From Paracoccaceae bacterium (GTDB taxonomy: Bacteria > Pseudomonadota > Alphaproteobacteria > Rhodobacterales > Rhodobacteraceae), in contig SKMI01000331.1 of assembly GCA_007121115.1 (NCBI GenBank), positions 1 through 15,715 of the forward strand: DNA of 15,715 bases, in the 5' to 3' direction. Under the pieces are notes generated by a model. It was not told the origin of the DNA and did no database searches. It saw only the letters and a program-made list of their open reading frames with translations. Positions 15,684 through 15,715 of this stretch are shown here, in pieces (position 1 is the stretch's first letter; each line of letters starts with the position of its first letter). The position numbers were made by a program, and so were the translations under genes.

Positions 15684-15715
15684 GGCGTAATCCTCAATCT
15701 CAAGAGTGACGTTCA

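Overview
The window comes from a GC-rich genome (roughly two-thirds G+C by eye). It looks like an alphaproteobacterium, most probably of the Rhodobacteraceae/Roseobacter group. The grounds are codon and base use, a fused alpha/beta 2-oxoacid dehydrogenase E1, the order of the Tad genes, and a Flp-type pilin with the GAVTVDWVVL-type start. This placement is inferred from recognition and has not been tested by a tree. I see no tRNA, rRNA, insertion sequence, phage gene or CRISPR array.

Left block (1-3707): a fused thiamine-diphosphate E1 dehydrogenase on the minus strand runs off the left edge. It is divergent from panC-panB on the plus strand. PanB uses 2-oxoisovalerate to make ketopantoate, and PanC joins pantoate to beta-alanine to give pantothenate. 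If the E1 acts on branched-chain 2-oxoacids, the two units draw on the same pool. Their shared 231-bp spacer carries a perfect 12-bp GC stem-loop and a plausible panC promoter.

Middle and right block (3735-15683, all minus strand): a nearly complete Tad/Flp type IVc pilus locus. In transcription order (right to left) it encodes a Flp-like pilin, CpaB/RcpC, the secretin CpaC/RcpA, an OmpA-family lipoprotein with a Tat-like signal, CpaE/TadZ, the motor ATPase CpaF/TadA, the platform proteins TadB and TadC, two successive TPR lipoproteins of TadD type, and the prepilin peptidase CpaA/TadV. An AAA+ ATPase of unassigned function follows. No CpaD and no TadE/F/G minor pilins are visible. The OmpA lipoprotein sits where cpaD lies in Caulobacter. 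From cpaE to tadV the genes are tightly packed (overlaps or gaps of 25 bp or less), which suggests one transcript.

How the genes work together: TadV cleaves the pilin leader. TadA, on the TadB/TadC inner-membrane platform, drives polymerisation. CpaE positions the machine. CpaB, the secretin, the OmpA lipoprotein and the TPR lipoproteins build the envelope-spanning channel. Non-coding stretches before cpaE (368 bp), before the secretin gene (242 bp) and before cpaB (187 bp) each contain stem-loops and probably divide the locus into separately tuned units. The AAA+ ATPase and the 368-bp gap are the least explained parts of the window.
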